Made by a program: the position numbers and the translations under genes
Notes under the pieces: generated by a model
What the model was told of the DNA's origin: nothing
Database searches by the model: none
The model's input: the letters and a program-made list of their open reading frames with translations, nothing else
Part shown: in pieces, positions 36,101 to 44,367 of the stretch
How positions within the stretch are numbered: the first letter of the stretch is position 1
Layout of the letters: each line of letters begins with the position of its first letter
Origin: Williamsia muralis NBRC 105860
GTDB taxonomy: Bacteria; Actinomycetota; Actinomycetes; Mycobacteriales; Mycobacteriaceae
Direction: 5' to 3'
DNA: 64,000 bases
Assembly: GCF_001598915.1 (NCBI RefSeq)
Contig: NZ_BDAP01000002.1
Coordinates: 620,001-684,000 of the forward strand

Positions 36101-36438
36101 ACGATGCCGGGGTCGGTGCGGTCCACGACGTCACCGTGCTGTGCGATCAGGTCTTCGACGATTCGCTCGACCTTGGTGGCGAACGCCGGGTCGTCGACCT
36201 TGGTGCCTGCCGGCGGCGTCACCAGCATGATGACGTCCGACTTGTGGTCGCGGCCGAGGACCTCGTCACGCAGCTGCGAGCCCTCGACCGAGGGGGAGCC
36301 CGGGTCGAACCATCCGGACTGACTCAGATGCTTGTTGAGGTCGAGCCCGTAGAGGCCGAGCCCGGCCATCAGGGCAACCATGACCGCGATGACCACAAAG
36401 CGCAGCCGGTACACGAAGTTGCCTATGGCACCAAACAC
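33124..36438 (-). CDS. mmpL3: MmpL3-type RND lipid transporter (trehalose monomycolate flippase)
   Basis: 1104 residues. RND fold with 12 TM helices and two periplasmic porter domains. Both proton-relay Asp-Tyr pairs are present: GIAIDYGLF near 266 and LSTDYEVFLLSR near 625. It exports TMM for outer-membrane assembly and is usually essential in mycolata. From about residue 750 the protein becomes a Pro/Arg/Gly/Ser-rich disordered cytosolic tail of some 350 residues ending in a short folded-looking motif (GQISVRDLLRRRTDG), longer than I recall for M. tuberculosis (944 residues in total). The neighbouring NYN, trmB and Rv0209/Rv0210-like genes confirm the mmpL3 locus. Confidence 0.96.
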   Translation of the reverse strand: MFGAIGNFVYRLRFVVIAVMVALMAGLGLYGLDLNKHLSQSGWFDPGSPSVEGSQLRDEVLGRDHKSDVIMLVTPPAGTKVDDPAFATKVERIVEDLIAQHGDVVDRTDPGIVDPFKPAANDFDKATQAQVQARLFDASREHGFVSIGVRGDDDTTILNNYKKIEPFFDDLPEKYDLPGTTIEMAGLQPVAGAMSAGMDEDIKRAEIIALPLVAVMLFFIFGGVIAACLPVVIGGLTIAGSLGIMKLLTHVTELNIFAQSVVTLIGLGIAIDYGLFIVSRFREELAEGYTTKDAVRRTVMTAGQTVVFSATIIVAALACLLLFPQGFLKSVAYGAIASVSLAAICSITVLAAILAILGPRIDMWGFSFLRRTKTKKEVEDSFWGRLAGWVMRHPLKTAIPVVLLLLALVIPFANIQFGGITEKYLPPNNDNRIAQQNFDKFFPTERTEEIKLVIEYNPESSDDAAKLQTIADEANKIPGFTKEFTLDGAQAEGNVVELAAGLIDQNTAGEAVKELRDIDTQGLNMYVAGTPALTQDSINALLDDLPLMVALLILVTSLLMFLAFGSVVLPIKAALVSALGLGSTLGILTWIFIDGHGSSIANFTPGPLMSAVLVLIIAIIYGLSTDYEVFLLSRMVEERQKGASTTDAIRRGTAHTGRIITAAAAILVVVTGAFGLSEIVMMKYIAYGMIAALILDATIIRMLLVPAIMKLLGDDCWWAPQWMKVIQEKIGLGETILDDENDPGRAARAVRGARSAGTVVAEAPTSAMRMQPATDGRRPVPAGAPVARPSGPIGRPPAPRPSGPISRPTPDRAVPQQDSEPQPRATPVPAMGGVRKPSSWTDSTPDSGSRPADTNGRIGQVRRPDPVRPGQPQQTGRPSEPPVSGVVRRAPSRPAPDSDPVAPRTPNRENARRNRPDTGGWSLGAGGIRLGDPVPANGTPGPSENGSEQHRQPGRPPRPQPIRSDRIGPQQDPRPTEPRPSGPPVSSPRGVPAGRQERAGRSDGDPGSPLRRRPDLGPATPAGQPLIASLNPEQAQRPQNPGPAPTPPSPRPTPPAPEPAPDEDDSSSGRRRVRGAGDGQISVRDLLRRRTDGPGPASGSESDN

Positions 36439-36552
36439 CGCAGGTTCCTTTCCGTACTCGCTAGTTCGTCACTCGCTGGTTGAGAGTGGTCGCGCGGGGG
36501 ACGTCCGTGACGTCGCCGATCGTGCGTCGATGTCACAGCTCGCTCGTCGCTC

Positions 36553-37293
36553 TCAGGTGGGGCGGCCGGACAGCAGTGCCGACAATGGCCGGAACGGAGC
36601 CAGCCACGCGCCTTCTTCGGGCAACGAGTCCAGACTGATCCGGGGCAGGGGCTCCCGGAACACACCTGGAATGTCTTCTAGATCTACAAACTCCAAACTC
36701 TCCGACGTCAGTGCCCACGCTGCGTGCTCGCGGAATCCGAGCACCTGCACCGGGACCCCATCGGCGGCGACGTCCTCGAGAAGCTCGCGGAAGGCCTGCC
36801 CGTCCGCCGAGGCGACGATCAGACCCGCCAGCCCCACAGTGTGCCTGCGCATCTCGATGTGGTCGAGCATGTCCGAATCCACGTCGCTGTCTTCGTCCAC
36901 TTTCGGCTTGGCGAAAACAGCGAAACCAACATTACGCAACGCCTCGACCCAGGGGCGCACGACTTCGGCCGTACCAGGGGCGATGTTGGTGAAGACGGTC
37001 GCCTCGGGGACCGCGGCGAAGCTTCTGCGACCACCTGCGGCGCCGTCGGCCGACGGCGTGGTGGACGCGGAGATGTCGGCTGTGCGACCCAGCAGCCAGC
37101 GCCCCAGGGCGTCGAACCTGGGCCGGTGAGCTGCGGTGGGCCTGCCACCGAGGATCGACCCGAGACCCATGTCGAGATTCGGTGCGTCCCAGATCAGCAG
37201 CACCCGGGCTTCCTGGCTGGCCCCCGAGATGGTGTGGGCGACCGAGTTGTCGGGTGTGCTGACGGGCTCGTCCGAATAGGATGCAGGACTCAT
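36553..37293 (-). CDS. NYN domain protein (Rv0207c-like putative ribonuclease)
   Basis: 246 residues. NYN (PIN-like) fold: first acidic strand LLIWDAPNLDMGLG near 35, VDSDMLDHIEMRR with paired acids near 140, and GLIVASADGQAFRELLE near 157, together offering the aspartates for a metal-dependent RNase site. Its start overlaps the trmB stop (ATGA), so the two are coupled, as Rv0208c-Rv0207c are in mycobacteria. A role in RNA processing or tRNA quality control is suggested by the pairing but not proven. Confidence 0.85.
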   Translation of the reverse strand: MSPASYSDEPVSTPDNSVAHTISGASQEARVLLIWDAPNLDMGLGSILGGRPTAAHRPRFDALGRWLLGRTADISASTTPSADGAAGGRRSFAAVPEATVFTNIAPGTAEVVRPWVEALRNVGFAVFAKPKVDEDSDVDSDMLDHIEMRRHTVGLAGLIVASADGQAFRELLEDVAADGVPVQVLGFREHAAWALTSESLEFVDLEDIPGVFREPLPRISLDSLPEEGAWLAPFRPLSALLSGRPT

Positions 37294-38090
37294 CGCGGGA
37301 CCCTTGTGAGAACGAACTCAGTGACCGGGCGGCCTTCGCGTTCGGCGCGTCCCTCGAACTTCGTGACCGGCCGGGCCGTGGAGAACGGCACGGCGGTCTC
37401 GGCCGGTACCAGCAGGGACTGACTGCCGAGCACCTCCGCGATCGAGTGGGCGTAGTCGGCATGGTCGGTGGCGATGTGCAGCGCACCGTTGTCCCGCAGC
37501 ACCTCGGCGATCAGCTCGATGGTGCTCGGCTGCAGCAGACGCCGCTTGTGATGCCGCGCTTTGGGCCATGGATCGGGGAAGAACACCCGGACGCCGGTCA
37601 GCGAGGCGGGCGCGATCATGTGCCCCAGCACGATCACGGCGTCACCTCGGATGACCCGGATGTTGGTGAGGTTCTCCCGGCCGATCATCCCGAGGAGTTG
37701 TGCGATCCCTGGCCGGTAGACGTCGACGGCGATCACGTCGATGTCGGGCTCCTCGGCCGCCATCGCGGCGGTCGAGGTGCCCGTTCCGCAGCCGATCTCG
37801 AGGATCAGGGGCGCGTTACGTCCGAACCAGGCCTCGGCATCGATCCGGTCGTTCTCGCTGACCTCTCGACCCACCGAAGGCCACAGCCGCTCCCAGTTGT
37901 CCTGCTGAGCGGGCGTGAGACTGCCGCGGCGCGACCGGAAGCTGGTCACCCGAGGGTAGAGACGCGCGCGTTCACGGCGGGCCGCGTCGATCTCGGCCTT
38001 GTCGTCCGGAGCCGACCGCTCGTCCGGCGCCGGCAACACACTGCGTTGGGCCTTCGGGTTTGGGCTAGTCACCCGGCCATAGTCCCGCAT
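37290..38090 (-). CDS. trmB: tRNA (guanine-N7-)-methyltransferase TrmB
   Basis: 266 residues. SAM-binding LEIGCGTGTSTAAMA near 100, IAVDVYRPGI near 122, the substrate-binding VFFPDPWPKARHHKRR near 180 and the C-terminal TEFVLTRVPR. The enzyme makes m7G46 in tRNA. It matches Rv0208c by position. The first ATG gives a basic N-terminus; a GTG six codons in is an alternative. Divergent from the Rv0209-like gene. Confidence 0.94.
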   Translation of the reverse strand: MRDYGRVTSPNPKAQRSVLPAPDERSAPDDKAEIDAARRERARLYPRVTSFRSRRGSLTPAQQDNWERLWPSVGREVSENDRIDAEAWFGRNAPLILEIGCGTGTSTAAMAAEEPDIDVIAVDVYRPGIAQLLGMIGRENLTNIRVIRGDAVIVLGHMIAPASLTGVRVFFPDPWPKARHHKRRLLQPSTIELIAEVLRDNGALHIATDHADYAHSIAEVLGSQSLLVPAETAVPFSTARPVTKFEGRAEREGRPVTEFVLTRVPR

Positions 38091-38213
38091 TACTCACCGA
38101 TGTGACAGCAGGGGTTTACCAAACCGCGATCAAGCCGTGTTGCGGCGAGGCGGAACCGGTCACCGCAATCGTGCGTCTGACCAGGTGGCAAGGCTCTTCG
38201 GGGGAGGAATCAC

Positions 38214-39056
38214 ATGTATCGGCACGATGATGGGCCGGCCGACTCTCGGATCGGCGAGTTGATGGACCGGCTGCACGCTCTGTGCGACCACCTGCCGGGG
38301 GCCGTCGCGTTGCGCCGCGCGGTCGACGATCTGCAGGGTCCGCTGCGGGTGGCCGTGGTGGGCCGATTCGGCACCGGCCGCGACACCGTGGCCCGTGCGC
38401 TGAGGCAGTCCTACGACGTCAGCCCGATCGGACCGGGCGACGACGCGTCCGACGCGGACGCATGGCTCCACGTGCTCTCGGGCTGGCCCCGGCCGGACGA
38501 CGTCGCCGCGATCGCCGACCTCGATCCACGTCGAAGCCTGGTGGTTCTCGGGAAAGCGGACTCGCTGGGGTCATGGCCGTCCGCTCGTGATCGCGCAGCG
38601 CAATGCTCCGCATCGCTCGGTCGGGCGGTGGTGCCGGTGATGCCGTTGCTGGCGGTACCGGATCTGCGGATGGACGACATCGACTTCATGGCCGCCATGG
38701 CCGCAGCAGGTGAACAGGTGCCGCCGATGCAGGCCGAGTTCCTCGACGCGGGCGGGCCGCACCAACGCCTGCAACGGCTGTCGTTGCTGCGCAGGCTCGA
38801 TGCGTACGGCATCGCCAGTGCGCTCGGCCTGCTGAGCGGCGGGCCTCTGACCGCAGAGGAACTCGCCATCCGGCTCCACCAGCGCAGTGGACTCGACGCC
38901 CTGGCCGATCCGTTGACGGAGTTCGCGTCCCTTGCCGAGCACAGGCGCGTCGGACGGGTGGTCGACGAACTCGAGATCATCGCGGCCCAGGGAATCCTGC
39001 GAGACGAGATCGAACACATCCTGTCCGGGTCCATGCTGTCCGGAGCGCTCACATGA
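38214..39056 (+). CDS. dynamin-like/P-loop protein with degenerate Walker A (Rv0209 position)
   Basis: 280 residues. After a helical N-terminus a G-domain-like start appears, VAVVGRFGTGRDTVARAL (about 47-64), where the invariant GK[ST] is replaced by GRDT. A G4-like motif VLGKADS follows near 111. The C-terminal 150 residues are alpha-helical. The canonical lysine is missing, so GTP hydrolysis is doubtful. The stop overlaps the start of the next gene (ATGA), and both are related in layout, suggesting a heteromeric pair. It occupies the place of M. tuberculosis Rv0209 next to trmB and pckA. Confidence 0.72.
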   Translation: MYRHDDGPADSRIGELMDRLHALCDHLPGAVALRRAVDDLQGPLRVAVVGRFGTGRDTVARALRQSYDVSPIGPGDDASDADAWLHVLSGWPRPDDVAAIADLDPRRSLVVLGKADSLGSWPSARDRAAQCSASLGRAVVPVMPLLAVPDLRMDDIDFMAAMAAAGEQVPPMQAEFLDAGGPHQRLQRLSLLRRLDAYGIASALGLLSGGPLTAEELAIRLHQRSGLDALADPLTEFASLAEHRRVGRVVDELEIIAAQGILRDEIEHILSGSMLSGALT

Positions 39057-40522
39057 CCACGACCGCGGACCTGCGGGAGATGCGGGCCGTGGTGGCCGGT
39101 GTCTCGGAGCTGACCGGTTCGTCGATCGGCCAGGTCGATTCCGACGTGGTGATGGTGGCAGGGCTCGGTCGCGTCGGGGTCACCTCGATCGCCGCGGCGT
39201 TGGATGCCGCAGGCATCAAGGCCTCCGAGTGGCCTGGGCCGGATCAGGTGGATCGGCTGGACGGTGATGTCCACGGAAGAGGCGGCGGCGCGGCCATCGC
39301 CCTGCTGATCGTGGATCCCTCATCAGGGGTGGGGGAACCAGAGGTCGAACTGCTGCGAGCCCTGACCGCCACCGCGCCGATCGTCGCACTGGTCTGCAAC
39401 AAGATCGATGCCTTCTGGGATTGGCCCACGTTGCTCAAGGCCAATCGACAGCTACTCGACCCGCACGGACGACTGCCGATCTTCGCCGTGTCGGCCGCGG
39501 CCGCGCTGGCCGGTCATCACACCGGCTCAGGATTCGAGGCGCTGACGGGCTGGCTGCACGAGCAACTCCACCCCACTGATCGCCGCGAACGGTTGGCGAC
39601 CGTGGCCGCTGATCGCACTCTCGAAGCGTTTGTCGAGGACCTGGCCACTGTCGACCATGGCTCGGACCCCGCCGCCGCATTGCTGGACGAACGGGCAGTG
39701 CTCGCCGGAACCCGCGACCGCGGTCGGATGGACCGGTTGGCTGCACTGCGCGCCGGTGCCGGGCAGATCCGTGGTGACGTGACCGGCGCACTCAATTCGA
39801 CGACGCGAGCCATCGACGCCGGGGCGACAGCAGCTGCGGCGCGACTCAACCGTTCCGGGGAAACGTCGTTTGTGCAGTGGCTCGAGGGCGAGCTGACAGA
39901 GGTCCGCACCGGCATCCTCAACCGGCTCGACGACGAGCTCGACGGCCTGCAGGCGCGCACGATGCTCGGGCTGGAGCAGGCGGCCCCCGCGGCGCCGGCC
40001 CGTTCCTACGAGACGGTGGCCGTTCCCGCCCTGCCGGTGCCGCGCCGGGGCGCCGAGGAGGCGTTGCTCGTGGTGTTCGGGGCCTCGGCAGGTCTGGGTC
40101 TCGGCCGTCTGGTGGTCACCCCGATGGCGTCGGTCGACACGCTGCAGTGGATCGCGATGCCGCTGACGCTTGTCCTCGGCGTGGTGATCGCGGTGGGGAT
40201 GGTCCGGATACGCCGGCTGTCGACCCGACGGGCGGCGATGGCGACATGGGCGCACGACGCGGTAGGTGATGTGCGGTCACAGATCGAGCGGGAGATAGTG
40301 CGGCAGGTCTCCAGTGCCGAGTCGGTCATCGGCGGCAGACTCACCCGCCACTACGAGAGGCGGTCGCAAGGGGCGGCCGCCCGGATCGCCGAAATGGACC
40401 GCGAGATCAGGCGGGCGCGGCAGGCGGCGGTCGGCCGTCGCGACGGCGACCTCGCGAAACTTGCAGCTGCGGCCGAGGTACGGGACCGCCTCGACCCCCT
40501 CCTCGAGGCGATCGGCCACTGA
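39053..40522 (+). CDS. membrane-anchored dynamin-like GTPase-related protein (Rv0210 position)
   Basis: 489 residues, close to the length I recall for Rv0210. A P-loop-like MVAGLGRVGVTSIAAAL (about 34-50) again lacks the lysine, but G3- and G4-like motifs LLIVDPSSG and VCNKIDAFWDW (about 85 and 115) are clear. Helical stalk regions flank two adjacent TM segments (about 336-355 and 366-385), the paddle arrangement of bacterial dynamin-like proteins; the last 90 residues are a charged coiled coil. It likely works with the coupled upstream protein at the membrane. Function unknown. Confidence 0.75.
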   Translation: MTTTADLREMRAVVAGVSELTGSSIGQVDSDVVMVAGLGRVGVTSIAAALDAAGIKASEWPGPDQVDRLDGDVHGRGGGAAIALLIVDPSSGVGEPEVELLRALTATAPIVALVCNKIDAFWDWPTLLKANRQLLDPHGRLPIFAVSAAAALAGHHTGSGFEALTGWLHEQLHPTDRRERLATVAADRTLEAFVEDLATVDHGSDPAAALLDERAVLAGTRDRGRMDRLAALRAGAGQIRGDVTGALNSTTRAIDAGATAAAARLNRSGETSFVQWLEGELTEVRTGILNRLDDELDGLQARTMLGLEQAAPAAPARSYETVAVPALPVPRRGAEEALLVVFGASAGLGLGRLVVTPMASVDTLQWIAMPLTLVLGVVIAVGMVRIRRLSTRRAAMATWAHDAVGDVRSQIEREIVRQVSSAESVIGGRLTRHYERRSQGAAARIAEMDREIRRARQAAVGRRDGDLAKLAAAAEVRDRLDPLLEAIGH

Positions 40523-40632
40523 TCTGGCTCGCCCTCTCTCACTCGCCCCTCGGTCGGCGGGAACCGCGCCGACGTGTTGTGCGTCCAACCCACCGGGACA
40601 CTTTTTCTTCGACGGGCGGGTGGGTGCACGGT

Positions 40633-40977
40633 ATGGACAACGACTTCCTTGCCGGATGTGGCGACGACCAGAATGAGCCGGTGTTCGTCCATCCGGTCTC
40701 GGCGCCGCCCATCGACGGCGTCTACGACAACCTCTGGATCGTCGAGAACGACAGGGTCTGGGATCTGGGGCCCGCCGACATCGACACCGACGCCGACGGG
40801 GTCGCGGATTCGCTCACGAGGCCAGGACCAGCTGGTTTGACCGTGTACACCGATAGTGATCGTGACGGTCAGGTGGATCTGATCACAGAAGTGCGTGGCG
40901 ACGGCGGTTACAGCTCGCATCGGCTGGACCCCGCGACGGGGGAATGGACAGCCACCGACGTCGGTCGTCTTCGATAG
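40633..40977 (+). CDS. small acidic protein with Ca-binding-like Asp repeats (DUF6802-like)
   Basis: 114 residues from ATG 40633. Two short repeats, DIDTDADGVADS and YTDSDRDGQVDL, have the DxDxDGxxD spacing of thrombospondin-3/EF-like calcium loops. No signal peptide is visible, so it seems cytosolic. From memory, such actinobacterial proteins are filed as DUF6802; I could not check this. A long same-strand gap separates it from pckG. Function unknown. Confidence 0.65.
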   Translation: MDNDFLAGCGDDQNEPVFVHPVSAPPIDGVYDNLWIVENDRVWDLGPADIDTDADGVADSLTRPGPAGLTVYTDSDRDGQVDLITEVRGDGGYSSHRLDPATGEWTATDVGRLR

Positions 40978-41180
40978 TTCGGCTGGTCAGCGCGTTGATG
41001 GGCCGACTACAATGTTCGTCACTCACACGGTGAGATGTGCCCTGATACACGCCCCGATTGATGCCAGCGGGTACGCCCGAAGTAATCTGAATAAAAGGCC
41101 GCCACGGAGGGGCTGACCGGCGCAGACGATGAGCCCATGCGGTTCCTGTGCCCGTCGGTCACCGGTAGGAGAGATGACAC
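40978..41180. promoter_or_regulatory. pckG upstream region
   Basis: Gene-free. TACAAT (41008-41013) could be a -10 box; a 5-bp inverted repeat CTCAC-ACG-GTGAG (41022-41034) lies where an operator would overlap the transcript start. Both are pattern matches only. Confidence 0.3.
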
Positions 41181-43013
41181 ATGACTTCAGCAACCATTCC
41201 CGGTTTGGATCCCGACAGCGCGCCGACGTCGCACGCCGAACTGTTGGCCTGGGTGCGAGAAGTCGCAGAACTCACCGAACCGGAGCGGGTTGTCTGGTCT
41301 GACGGCTCCGACGACGAGTGGGATCGCCTCACCACCCAGCTCGTCGCCGCCGGGACCATGACCAAGCTGGACGAGAAGAAGAAGCCCAACTCGTTCCTGG
41401 CCAACTCCGACCCCGCCGACGTCGCACGCGTGGAATCACGCACCTACATCTGCTCGAAGAACGAGATCGACGCCGGCCCCACGAACAACTGGGTCGACCC
41501 GACCGAGATGCGCGCGACGATGACCGAGCTCTACCGCGGCAGCATGCGCGGCCGCACCATGTACGTCATCCCGTTCTGCATGGGACCGATCGGCTCCGAC
41601 GACCCCAAGCTGGGTGTCGAGATCACCGACTCCGAATACGTCGTGCTGTCGATGCGTGTGATGACCCGGGTCGGCCCCGAGGTCGTCGCGGCACTGGGCG
41701 AGGACCGCTTCTTCGTCAAGGCGCTGCACTCACTGGGTGCCCCACTCGAGGCCGGCCAGGAAGACGTGCCGTGGCCGTGCAACGAGACCAAATACATCAC
41801 CCACTTCCCGGAAGACCGCGAGATCTGGTCGTACGGTTCGGGTTACGGCGGTAACGCGCTCCTGGGCAAGAAGTGCTACTCGCTGCGCATCGCGTCGGCC
41901 ATGGCCCACGACGAGGGCTGGCTCGCAGAGCACATGCTGATCCTCAAGCTGATCAGCCCGGAGGACAAGGCGTACTACATCGCTGCCGCGTTCCCGAGCG
42001 CTTGCGGCAAGACCAACCTCGCGATGATCCAGCCCACCATCCCCGGGTGGCGTGCCGAGACCCTCGGTGACGACATCGCCTGGATGCGGTTCGGCGAAGA
42101 CGGCCGCCTGTACGCGGTCAACCCGGAGTTCGGCTTCTTCGGTGTCGCGCCCGGTACCAACTACAGCTCCAACCCCAACGCCATGAAGACCATGGAGGCG
42201 GGCAACACCATCTACACCAACGTCGCGCTCACCGACGACAAGGATGTCTGGTGGGAGGGCCTCGAAGGCGACCCCCAGCACCTCATCGACTGGCGCGGGA
42301 ACGACTGGACCCCGGACTCGGATACGCAGGCAGCGCATCCGAATTCGCGGTACTGCACCCCGATGAGCCAGTGCCCGATCATGGCGCCCGAGTGGGATGA
42401 CCCGCAGGGTGTGCCGATCTCGGCGATCCTGTTCGGCGGCCGGCGCAAGACCACCATCCCGTTGGTGACCGAAGCCCGCAGCTGGCAGCACGGCGTGTTC
42501 ATGGGCGCCACCGTCGGCTCGGAGCAGACCGCGGCAGCCGAGGGCACCGTCGGCGCCATCCGCCGCGACCCCATGGCGATGCTGCCGTTCCTCGGCTACA
42601 ACGTCGGCGACTACCTCAACCACTGGATCGACCTCGGCAAGAACGCGGACGAGTCCAAGTTGCCGAAGGTGTTCTACGTCAACTGGTTCCGTCGCGGCGA
42701 CGACAAGCGCTTCCTGTGGCCAGGATTCGGTGAGAACAGCCGCGTGCTCAAGTGGATCGTCGAACGCATCGAGGGCAAGACCAGCGGTGTGGAGACCCCC
42801 ATCGGCATCGTGGCGACGCCCGAAGCGCTGGACCTCGACGGCTTGGACGTCTCCGAGGCCGACGTCGCCGAAGCGCTCGCGGTGAACCCCGAGGAGTGGC
42901 GTGGCGAGATCCCGTCCATCGAGGAATGGTTCGACTTCGTCGGCGAGAAGCTGCCGTCGGGCATCCGGGACGAGTTCGAGGCGCTCAAGCATCGGCTCGG
43001 CGCCGATTCTTGA
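41181..43013 (+). CDS. pckG: phosphoenolpyruvate carboxykinase (GTP)
   Basis: 610 residues, the normal length for the GTP-dependent class. The active-site P-loop FPSACGKTN with its mobile cysteine lies near 270; upstream [18 protein letters not shown] and downstream GDDIAWMRF and [13 protein letters not shown] carry substrate and metal ligands, and [16 protein letters not shown] is near 515. It interconverts oxaloacetate and PEP, the entry to gluconeogenesis needed for growth on lipids or acids. AGGAGAG upstream supports the start. Corresponds to Rv0211 (pckA) by position. Confidence 0.97.
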   Translation: MTSATIPGLDPDSAPTSHAELLAWVREVAELTEPERVVWSDGSDDEWDRLTTQLVAAGTMTKLDEKKKPNSFLANSDPADVARVESRTYICSKNEIDAGPTNNWVDPTEMRATMTELYRGSMRGRTMYVIPFCMGPIGSDDPKLGVEITDSEYVVLSMRVMTRVGPEVVAALGEDRFFVKALHSLGAPLEAGQEDVPWPCNETKYITHFPEDREIWSYGSGYGGNALLGKKCYSLRIASAMAHDEGWLAEHMLILKLISPEDKAYYIAAAFPSACGKTNLAMIQPTIPGWRAETLGDDIAWMRFGEDGRLYAVNPEFGFFGVAPGTNYSSNPNAMKTMEAGNTIYTNVALTDDKDVWWEGLEGDPQHLIDWRGNDWTPDSDTQAAHPNSRYCTPMSQCPIMAPEWDDPQGVPISAILFGGRRKTTIPLVTEARSWQHGVFMGATVGSEQTAAAEGTVGAIRRDPMAMLPFLGYNVGDYLNHWIDLGKNADESKLPKVFYVNWFRRGDDKRFLWPGFGENSRVLKWIVERIEGKTSGVETPIGIVATPEALDLDGLDVSEADVAEALAVNPEEWRGEIPSIEEWFDFVGEKLPSGIRDEFEALKHRLGADS

Positions 43014-43070
43014 TCCTTCAAGTCTCTTCTGAACGCGCGCAGGCGGGGCCGCGCCGGTAACATCCCGCCC

Positions 43071-44165
43071 ATGAGGCGAGCGAAGCTGCGCGGTGTATTG
43101 GCAACGGCCACAGGAGTTGTCGCGGCCACGCTGGCAGCGGGTCTGATTGCACCCGTGAACGCGGCGGCAGCACCTGTGGTGTCCGCGAAGTTCCTGTCGA
43201 CGACAAACCTGCCGTTCGACTGGATCCCGGCGCCCGCCCGCTTCGGGGGCATCTCCGGCATCGACGGTGACGGTCGTGGCAACTACTCGGTCATCACCGA
43301 CGACACCGGCGCCAATGGACCCACCCGTTACTACGACGTCAGCGTTCCACTCAACCGCGACGGCATGTCGGTCGGCGCCCCCGCGCTGGTCGGCGGTGGT
43401 GTGGTGCTGGGGCCGAACAACATCCCGATGCTGCCCGGCTCCGGCTACGAGTTCGAGGCCATCAGGCACTACGGCGACTCGTTGATCGTCGCCAGTGATG
43501 GGCCCGAGCCGTTCATCCGGATGGTCTCGGCCCCAGGGCTCCATCAGCGGGACCTCGCGCTCCCCGCTGCGTATGTTCCCAAGAAGGGCAGTGGGTTGCG
43601 GGGGCACCTGGGTCTGGAATCCCTGGCGGTGAGCGAGGGCGGCCTCATCAGCACCATCACCGAGAACTCACTCGCCCAGGATGGCCCACGGCCCACCCTG
43701 GCCGCAGGCACCAGCTCGCGGCTGCTGCAACTACGTGGCAACGGCAGTGTGAGCGGCGAGTTCGTCTATCGCACCGACCCGCTTGCCCCGGGTTCGTCGG
43801 GCCGGGCGTTCAAGGGTGTCTCGGAGGTGTTGGCCGTCAACAAGACCGACTTCCTGGTGCTCGAACGCGGTTACGATCCCGCTCGCAACTCCTACGACAT
43901 CAAGATTTTCTGGACCACCACCAACGGCGCCGACCGGGTCACGGGTAAAGCAGCCCTGACAGGGAACGAGAAGGCGATGCCGAAGCACTTGGTCTACAAC
44001 CTGAGCAGTTTGACGAACTTGAGGCCGGGCAACGTCGAAGGTCTGGCGTGGGGGCCGAGACTCTCGAACAATCGGCGCGCTCTTCTCGCCGTGTCCGACA
44101 ACGGCTTCAACTCGCCTGCCGCACCCAACAAGCTGCACGTCATGGCCGTGCAATTCCCTGGCTGA
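43071..44165 (+). CDS. secreted phytase-like esterase domain protein
   Basis: 364 residues. Signal peptide of about 32 residues ending AAAAAP. The mature protein matches the esterase-like activity of phytase family (PF13449): FGGISGIDGDGRGNYSVITDD near 60, YEFEAIRHYGDSLIVASDGPE near 125, GLESLAVSEGGL near 180 and a closing NVEGLAWGP....LLAVSDNGF. The fold is a beta-propeller. The substrate is not known; phosphate or ester scavenging is possible. No strong ribosome site is visible upstream. Confidence 0.85.
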   Translation: MRRAKLRGVLATATGVVAATLAAGLIAPVNAAAAPVVSAKFLSTTNLPFDWIPAPARFGGISGIDGDGRGNYSVITDDTGANGPTRYYDVSVPLNRDGMSVGAPALVGGGVVLGPNNIPMLPGSGYEFEAIRHYGDSLIVASDGPEPFIRMVSAPGLHQRDLALPAAYVPKKGSGLRGHLGLESLAVSEGGLISTITENSLAQDGPRPTLAAGTSSRLLQLRGNGSVSGEFVYRTDPLAPGSSGRAFKGVSEVLAVNKTDFLVLERGYDPARNSYDIKIFWTTTNGADRVTGKAALTGNEKAMPKHLVYNLSSLTNLRPGNVEGLAWGPRLSNNRRALLAVSDNGFNSPAAPNKLHVMAVQFPG

Positions 44166-44296
44166 CCTGTATTCGCTGGACCGCGACCTCACTCTGCGGT
44201 ACTACTGCGAGGGGGCCAAATCATCCTCACGGCCGATTCGTCGGCGGGATGTAGGGGGAAAGATCAGGGTGGTCCCCGATGATTCGGCGATGGCAT

Positions 44297-44318
44297 GGCA
44301 GTCAGTATTTGTACTGCC
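44297..44318. promoter_or_regulatory. operator-like inverted repeat upstream of the ABC exporter
   Basis: In GGCAGTCAGTATTTGTACTG (44297-44316, followed by CC) the core CAGTA-TTTG-TACTG is an exact inverted repeat, 50 bp before the ATPase start. It lies in a 202-bp gap that holds no gene. Confidence 0.35.
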
Positions 44319-44367
44319 GGTAGCCAGGCATCGTGCATTAACTGACCGAGAATGAGAAAGGCCAGAC

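Noticed and set aside
41730-43607. 625-residue antisense frame opposite pckG
   Set aside because: Mirror of strongly biased GC3 codons in pckG and the phytase-like gene; no domain resemblance.
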